Origin: Vicia villosa
Lineage: Eukaryota; Streptophyta; Magnoliopsida; Fabales; Fabaceae
Length of the DNA: 64,000 nt
NCBI RefSeq assembly: GCF_029867415.1
Contig: NW_026705399.1
Span: forward strand, 248,001-312,000
Reading direction: 5' to 3'
Shown here: in pieces, positions 58,871 through 64,000 of the stretch
Layout: each line of letters begins with the position of its first letter
How positions within the stretch are numbered: position 1 is the first letter of the stretch
The notes under the pieces: model-generated
What the model was told of the DNA's origin: nothing
What the model saw: the letters and a program-made list of their open reading frames with translations, nothing else
Database searches by the model: none
Position numbers and translations under genes: made by a program

Positions 58871-59866
58871 TTCAAGAGTTTGTTACGATTTTCCTTTTTC
58901 TGTTGCGTTTTCTTCTCTGGTTCTGTTATGTGAGTTCTCTATTCCATATTTTTGTTCTGATTTCTTATGTCCACTCTACACTCAGTTGGCAATTGGATTT
59001 TTCTTGAACGTTTAATTGCAGCTCCAGTTTTCTTGGACTGTATTGTGTTGAACCAGTTTTACTATGAGCTGACTCGGTTTACTTGGATGCAAAAAAGCGT
59101 GAGATATTGACATAGGTGCAGGGTTGCAACCGAATGGCTGAAGAAGGTGCTTGGTCAAGGAAAATGCAAAAGGAACATTCATTCTTTAGACTTATGTTTT
59201 TGCTTTGTTCATGATGTAAAGAGTTTTGGTGTAATTTTGTAATGAAACTTGAATGGATTTGCAAATATAATTTGAACATGGGCTGAATTTTGTGATGATA
59301 TTGTAATGATAGTTTGAACATGGGCTTTGAATGAAACTTAAAATGTATGGTTTAGTGGGCTTTGTAATTTGGATTTTTGTAGTGTATGAAGTTTTTGTAA
59401 TGAGACCTTGCTATGGTTTGAATGATAAGTGAAAACTATGTCCTTGAAATTTTAATGAATGATATACACCTTTTGGACTCGTAACTTGAATTCTAAGAAA
59501 TCTCCGCCGATGCTTAAGAACTTTTAATCCTTTGAACTCAACTTTACTTCAAATCTCAAGGAACCAGTTCCAATTGATATGCATCTTCAATGAAAACCCT
59601 TAACTCAATTCAATTCACCAATTCAGACCAACATCACATGTTAAGTCGAAAATATTAGAAAGAATGAGGCTTTGCACTCAATGCTCTCCTTAAGCTCATA
59701 ACCTTGTACTAAGACCGGTTCTATTGCAAGTCACCTCATAAACCCTTATACTTAATGATCTCGAAACAACGAAAACTCTTTAATATTTCTTGATTTTTGA
59801 GAGACGAAATAAACATTTTTGATAACTTATAGCACCGAGAAAGAGGGCAAATTTTGGGGTGCAACA

Positions 59867-59880
59867 GCTGCCCCTATTCA
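59867..59880 (-). other. Polypurine tract next to the 3' LTR
   Basis: Minus strand GAATAGGGGCAGC immediately precedes the LTR start TGTTGC, as expected for plus-strand DNA priming. This fixes the element's orientation and shows that the sequence to the right is its internal 3' region. Confidence 0.65.
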
Positions 59881-60039
59881 AACTTCTTGAACTTGACGAG
59901 CGAGAAACGAAAGTTTCGAACCGTTGAGGTGAAAGGAGATTGAATACCAGAATGAACTCGATAATTTGCGCTCTTGATAATTAACTGATCCTACTTGCAA
60001 CAAGAAAGACCAGGCAACCCCATTGTTGAGGGAAAAACT

Positions 60040-60980
60040 TCAATTGGTCTGGGCACAGAGAGAAGGTCGACATCTTCGGTTGATCTGGATATCACAGCAA
60101 AACAGACGTCTTTGGCCGATCTGATTATCGGAAATAAGAATGTCTTCTACTGATTTGGGGACATTAGGACTGAGCATACATGTCTTCTTCTGGCGAAAAT
60201 AAATCGTCAGGTGGGTGGACATCCTCAACTGATCGGAACCATCAGGATTGTGTCCTTCTACTGATCTGGAGGCATCAGGAAGGAAATGGATATCCTCAAC
60301 CGATCTGGGGGCATCGGGAATTTTAAAGAATGCTTTCAACTGATCTGGGGACATCAGGACTAAGCAAGCAAGTCTTCTTCCGACGAAAATAAATCGTCAG
60401 GTGGGTGGAAGTCCTCAACTGATCGGAAACATCAGGATTGTGCCTTCTACTGATCTGGGGGCATCAGGAAGAAAATGGACCTCCTCAACCGATCTGAGGG
60501 CATCGGGAATCAAGATTGTCTTCAACTGATCTGTGGACATCAGGACTGAGCAGACATATCTTCTTCTGAACGAACTAAATCATCAGGGAATGGATATTTC
60601 CGACTGATCTGGGGCATCAGAGAGCTTGCTCCTTTGGAAGATCTTAGAGATCCGGAGGCGGTTCTTTCAACTAAACTGAGTTTCAGGATAAGAACAAATA
60701 TCCTCAACCGATCTAGGGACATCGAGAATAGGAGTGTCTTCAACTGACCTGGCGATATCAGGAATAATAGACAGTCCTCTTCTGATGAAATAAATCATCA
60801 GGAGATATCTCCGACTGATCTGAGGTATCAATGGGCTAGCTCCTTAGGAAGATCTTGGGAGATCCGGAGGCGATTCCTTCAACTAATCTGGATATTAGGA
60901 TAGGAACAGATATCTTCAACCAATCTGGGGACATCGGGAATAAGCATGGCTTACATCTGGTCTGACAATGTCAGGGAGAG
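60040..60980. repeat. Degenerate repeats with core CTGATCTGGGGACATCAGGA
   Basis: About 15 copies of (A/C)CTGATCTGGGG.CATCAGGA-like units, plus a longer duplication of about 190-bp period (60180-60305 versus 60369-60490, both with CGAAAATAAATCGTCAGGTG). Confidence 0.75.
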
Positions 60981-61369
60981 GGAGACAAACTTCTTCTGAT
61001 TTAGACATCAGGATAAGCGCCTGTAACGATTAGGCGAGTTGCTCTCTGGGAGGCATTAGAATATCTTGATGACTTTCCTGTAGAAAGAAACAGATATGAT
61101 ATGATTTATGCATGATGCATGAATGAATGTTTAGGGAATAACGTTCCTGAGAAGGAATACGCTATACGCTTTTAAGAATGTTATGCGAATGATGCATGAT
61201 TCGAACGCTTCTTAAGGAGACAGCGGAGGGGCACTGAAGTGCTGAAGCAATCCTAGAGAGAGTATAGAACTCTGCGGGGAGCACAAGATGAGTGACCAGA
61301 AGTCACAAACTGCGAGCTGGCAAAGATGGATCAGAAATCTGTTGGAGACGATCAAATCTGGATGCGAGC

Positions 61370-62790
61370 TCTGTTTGGGGAATAAATCCCGCTTGGGGAT
61401 ATGAACATCCCAATTGACTGCTTAGGGAATACCCTGGCAACTTCACTGGAGAAGCAAATTCTCGACACTTCGGGGATGTGGAGATAAATAGGGGTGTTCA
61501 AAACCAAACCAGCCCAATAGAAAACTGCAAAACCGAACCGAACCAAATCGAAACCGCAAAAAAACGCATTTGGTTCGGATGTGTTCGGGTCATTTTCTAG
61601 CGGAACCGCGCGGTTTGGTTCGGTTTGCGGTTTGTATTTGCAAACCGAACTAAACCAAACCAAACCGCATTATTTTATAAAATCTTACTAACCAATATAT
61701 ATTTCTTCAATTTTTTAGAGAAATCAACTAGTATTATGGGTATATTTTATCATATTCTTTGTATGATATTTATTTTAATTTATATATCATCAAAAATAAA
61801 ATATTATTCATGTATAAATACAAAATATATTTTATTGTATTCTTTGTATAATATTTATTTATGAATGCAATTTCATGTATGTCATTCTTTAGACCTAAGA
61901 TAAAATTGTAAGAGCATTTTTATGTATCAAATTATAATCTTATTTTGACAATTATAAATTTTTTATAGTAATGTATGAATGGCTAAACACGAAATTATAT
62001 TTTATCTCTATATGTATGTATATAGCTCAATATTTTTAAAAAAAAAAACCGAACCAACCGAACCAATCCAAACCGCATTAGTTTGATTTGGTTTGGTTTG
62101 GTTTTATTTTTGAAAGCCAACCGAACCAAACCAAACCACACGTTTTTTTCTCTCGCGGTTCGGATGATTTTTAGCGTTAAAACCGCCCAAACCGCACCGC
62201 GAACACCCCTAGAGATAAAGGCAAGTCATGGAGACAACTCTGATGTGAAGTGACCAACTTGTTTGTGTAGAACGCATTCCGCTGGGAAAATCCTTGAAGG
62301 AAACAGATTCTGCTGAGGATGCAAGTGAAACTCTGTTGAGGAGAGACTCAGTGGAGAAGATGAATACTTCTGCATAATGGTCCACTGAGAAGATAAGAAA
62401 TCCGCTGGGGATAAGGAACTCGGCATAAGAACCTTTTGTTAAAATTACTCCACTGGGGAATAAGATGACTCTCCTAGGGGAAACATGTCAATCTGTTGGG
62501 GAGAGAAACACTCTACTGGGGAAATGAGGAATTCGGGCAAGGAACCTCATTAAGAGCTTGCTGGGAAATCAGATACCATTCAATCATGATTAAACTGGGG
62601 AGAAGATATTCCATCGGGGAATAAGACTTCTGAAGCACGGAAATGGCATTGAGATGTGCTCTCCTGAGGAGACGAGAATCTTGGAACAAAGAAAACCTTG
62701 TCTGAATGTACTCAGCTGGGGAATGAGAATCTCTCACTTGGCTAGATCCGCCAATGCGCTCACATGATGCGCTCAAAAGGATGTACCTGC
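61370..62790. repeat. Degenerate repeats with core CTGGGGA(A/G)(T/A)AA
   Basis: Twenty or so short units of the type (TCC)GCTGGGGATAAG / CTGGGGAATGAGAAT, spaced 30-50 bp, on both sides of the hAT-like insertion. Confidence 0.6.
61489..62211. mobile_element. hAT-like non-autonomous element, 723 bp
   Basis: Perfect 8-bp target duplication GAGATAAA (61481-61488, 62212-62219). Terminal inverted repeats TAGGGGTGTTCAAAAC and (right end, reverse complement) TAGGGGTGTTCGCGGT. Subterminal arrays of AACCGAACC/GGTTCGGTTT words in both orientations. No transposase. The same family is fragmentary at 25557-25665. Confidence 0.88.
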
Positions 62791-62799
62791 GAGATAAAC

Positions 62800-64000
62800 A
62801 GATGAAAATGCCCCAGGATATAGCATAACATCTTCACGGGGTTTCCTCACATGACGGAGGATAGTGATGCTCACCCACAATGGGAAAATGCAAGGGCAAA
62901 CAGATTGTCAAACATCTAGGCTTTAAACTTTCCATACAAGCAATGGATTCAATGAGTTGACAGGCAAGCAGTAATTAGAATACCAAACAAGTATCGGCCG
63001 GAGCATCAAACATGCATTGTTTCTCCAAGAGAATGCCACCAGGAAGTGGGCTTAAGGGGTCAAGCAAATGTTGACTTCAAAGGGGACCAAACAACCATTG
63101 ACTTTCATAGTGTTCTGCATATTCGTATTGATTGTAAAGATGTCAACAAGTAATAGACTTTCAGTCTCTGATGAATGTTGAGGATGATGATCCTAACTTC
63201 TCGACGGTCTTCGAGTTCATAAGTTTGTTTAGCTCACACCTGAACTTAAACTGATCATCTCCTGATGAGGGAAAAATACCAATGCATAGTGTCTTGCCCC
63301 CAGCCTGCAGGTACTTTGAAGAAATTCGTCTCGTAAGGACTTCTTGAGATTTGTGCTATCATAGCCAACTTGCCCCAGTAGCATGACTTTGAAAACGTGC
63401 CCCTGCATGGCCTGTGTTGGAGGTAGCTTCAGTTACGCTTGGGTGAATGCCCCTGATTGCTTAGCATTTTGAGAGATTCTTCGAATCTTGACCTGATTGC
63501 CTCAGATTGAGTGAAAACTTGACAGAGTATTCAAAGGCTTTTGTGCCCCTTAGTGTGATTAAACATGAGATATTGCTGCCTCTGCTCAACGGAGTTCGGA
63601 AGACAACTTGTCCTTTAGGAGGATAACATCTGAAGTTCATGATGGAAACTTTCTTGATGTCAAGCACTTGTTCATATGCAAACAATGTTTATTATGAGAA
63701 ATATAATTCTAATGCAAAGAGTATGTTTTTCTGGAAGTTTAAAGAAACTTTATGAAAGGATGTCGTAACATCGATTTTTTTTGTGAAAGAAAGATAGTGT
63801 GATACCAACTCAAGCATTTTAGCAAACCTCTTAGTAGTCAGTGTATCATATTCTCGTTACTGTATGCCTTCGAATTAACCCTGCTTCAATTAGGACTTTT
63901 GAGGACTGTAACGTGGCTAAGTTCACGGTTTTTTAGAAAAAAAGATTTTTAGGCTCAAAATATTTAGTGCCCACCCCCTTCGTGATGTTCTCCAGTCCTA
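62800..64000. other. No gene recognised at the right edge
   Basis: Non-coding continuation of the Ogre/Tat internal region, with isolated GCCCC-type words (about 63290-63560) and nothing that can be named. Confidence 0.4.

Larger units (their letters stand above)
55642..59866 (-). mobile_element. Ogre/Tat-like 3' LTR, minus orientation
   Basis: Read on the minus strand it starts at 59866 with TGTTGCACCCCAAAATTTGC, directly after a polypurine tract. It ends near 55642 (...TAGCGACACA), abutting copia integrase sequence. The block GGGGAAGGTGTTAGCACCCC (55779-55798) and GAGTCGCCAC (55670-55679) match the left end of the LTR at 12798-20559. About 4.2 kb, no coding frames. Where exactly the LTR ends (55642 or the TGGCGACTC near 55679) is uncertain: that motif could be a primer-binding site. 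Confidence 0.6.
59881..64000 (-). mobile_element. Internal 3' non-coding region of the Ogre/Tat-like element
   Basis: No open frame of note in 4.1 kb. Two arrays of degenerate repeats are present, as is common in the long untranslated part between pol and the 3' LTR of such elements. Interrupted by a hAT-like element. Continues past the window. Confidence 0.5.

Noticed and set aside
60040..62790. CRISPR-like or satellite array
   Set aside because: Units vary in length and sequence with no fixed spacer. They are degenerate repeats inside a plant retroelement.

Overview
This is plant nuclear DNA, most likely from a legume of the inverted-repeat-lacking clade (Fabeae/Trifolieae type). The evidence is two spliced plant genes with GT..AG introns and plant-type proteins, long Ogre/Tat-like LTRs, Tekay-like and copia LTRs, plant L1-type LINEs, plant mobile-domain MULE pieces and very long (TA)n tracts. 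Nothing bacterial or viral is present. The species call is inference. Exon structures were worked out by hand from splice sites, reading phase and family knowledge.

Two host genes look intact. (1) 6872-9827, minus strand: mitochondrial aldehyde dehydrogenase of the ALDH2B type, 11 exons, 532 codons, all phases consistent, with TATA box and polyadenylation signal. (2) 31859-52546, plus strand: a plant DGAT2-type acyltransferase (EPHS and PGG motifs), 9 exons joining in frame to 317 codons across 20.7 kb. Its introns have been inflated by transposons. Intron 3 (10.2 kb) holds a gypsy-type-transposon ORF remnant, a CACTA element, a copia LTR fragment and a decayed LINE. Intron 6 (7 kb) holds a reversed Ty1/copia remnant containing a PIF/Harbinger element, plus a LINE fragment. 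Intron 7 (2.1 kb) is almost entirely one MULE, inserted 14 bp behind a splice donor.

Layout. 1-4.25 kb: Ogre/Tat LTR (plus), with two tRNA-like sequences and degenerate repeats. 4.26-5.04 kb: end of a plant-mobile-domain MULE. 5.25-6.63 kb: hAT-like element downstream of ALDH, with a nested MITE. 6.87-9.83 kb: ALDH2B. 10.4-12.8 kb: decayed 'putative gypsy type transposon' coding remnant. 12.8-20.56 kb: Ogre/Tat LTR (minus) split by a solo Tekay-like LTR, itself split by a hAT-like element. 20.56-22.96 kb: Tekay-like 5' LTR plus primer-binding site. 22.96-26.03 kb: further LTR and DNA-transposon pieces and an acidic ORF remnant. 26.5-31.03 kb: L1-type LINE (minus) with one internal stop and a duplicated 5' end. 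31.86-52.55 kb: DGAT2. 53.1-55.64 kb: Ty1/copia element, cut off in the integrase region. 55.64 kb to the end: Ogre/Tat LTR (minus) with polypurine tract and 3' internal region, containing a hAT-like element.

The best leads are: a 165-bp inverted repeat of coding sequence inside the DGAT2 intron-7 MULE (a potential small-RNA hairpin); a short palindrome built on TTCGGAAGTGCACTTCCGAA repeated 14 times in the two MULE copies; tRNA-like box A/box B sequences at matching positions in two Ogre/Tat LTRs; and a LINE whose 5' end is duplicated in direct orientation.
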